Part shown: positions 5,610 through 5,680 of the stretch, piece after piece
How the letters are laid out: every line of letters starts with the position of its first letter
Numbering within the stretch: the first letter of the stretch is position 1
From: Lachnospiraceae bacterium UBA4260
GTDB lineage: Bacteria; Bacillota; Clostridia; Lachnospirales; Lachnospiraceae
DNA: 5,680 nucleotides
Assembly (NCBI GenBank): GCA_002395235.1
Contig: DGWK01000036.1
Coordinates: 45,153 to 50,832, forward strand
Direction of reading: 5' to 3'
Position numbers and translations under genes: made by a program
The notes under the pieces: model-generated
What the model was told of the DNA's origin: nothing
The model's input: only the letters and a program-made list of their open reading frames with translations
Database searches by the model: none

Positions 5610-5680
5610 GTGGAGGAGTGCCTTTGGATTTTGCAGGGGTGTTCCGGTTAGTGGAGACCGACGAAAGTCAGCTTTTTTCT
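5606..5680 (+). CDS. Start of a downstream gene overlapping the MATE stop (partial, unidentified)
   Basis: ATG at 5606-5608 overlaps the MATE stop TGA (5607-5609) in the classic ATGA arrangement of translationally coupled genes. The frame stays open for 25 codons to the window edge (MSGGVPLDFAGVFRLVETDE...). GAGGGAGA (5588-5595) lies ten bases before this ATG. A second possibility is an in-frame TTG at 5624 served by GGAGGAG (5612-5618), which would shorten the protein by six residues. The fragment is too short to recognise a family. The overlap suggests co-transcription with the MATE gene; such neighbours are often regulators or acetyltransferases, but nothing here shows that. Confidence 0.5.
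   Translation, partial: MSGGVPLDFAGVFRLVETDESQLFS

Overview
The window looks like ordinary chromosomal DNA from a Gram-positive anaerobe of the Clostridia, most likely Lachnospiraceae or a relative. This rests on the purine-rich AGGAG-type ribosome binding sites, moderately high GC, short intergenic gaps, and an L,D-transpeptidase with the tandem 'PG_binding_4 + YkuD' layout common in that group. The taxonomic call is an inference from gene types, not a match to a known genome. All genes read left to right.

Layout. Bases 1-66 probably hold the last codons of an upstream gene. A candidate extended -10 promoter (82-90) precedes a tight three-gene run. The genes are a small single-membrane-span protein with an Ala/Glu/Pro-rich tail (157-513), an 11-span sodium:neurotransmitter symporter (NSS/SLC6) family amino-acid transporter (545-1900), and a 711-residue membrane-anchored L,D-transpeptidase (1922-4057). 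The gaps are 31 and 21 bases, and a strong intrinsic terminator (4078-4110) closes the unit. Next comes a 161-base gap filled with GC-rich hairpins (4111-4271), then a MATE-family efflux transporter (4272-5609). Its stop overlaps the start of a further open frame that runs off the window (5606-5680).

How the genes may work together. The first three are probably co-transcribed and act at the cell envelope: an amino-acid importer plus a cell-wall cross-linking enzyme, preceded by a small membrane protein of unknown role. The most unusual object is the transpeptidase. In front of its membrane anchor it carries about 240 residues of predicted cytoplasmic, highly acidic, repetitive sequence containing two exact copies of the octapeptide TGDTIVMP, encoded by an identical 25-base repeat. 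The enzyme itself is a recognisable family. The cytoplasmic tail and the hairpin-rich leader before the MATE gene are the parts not explained by standard annotation. I see no CRISPR, insertion sequence, phage, tRNA or rRNA in the window.
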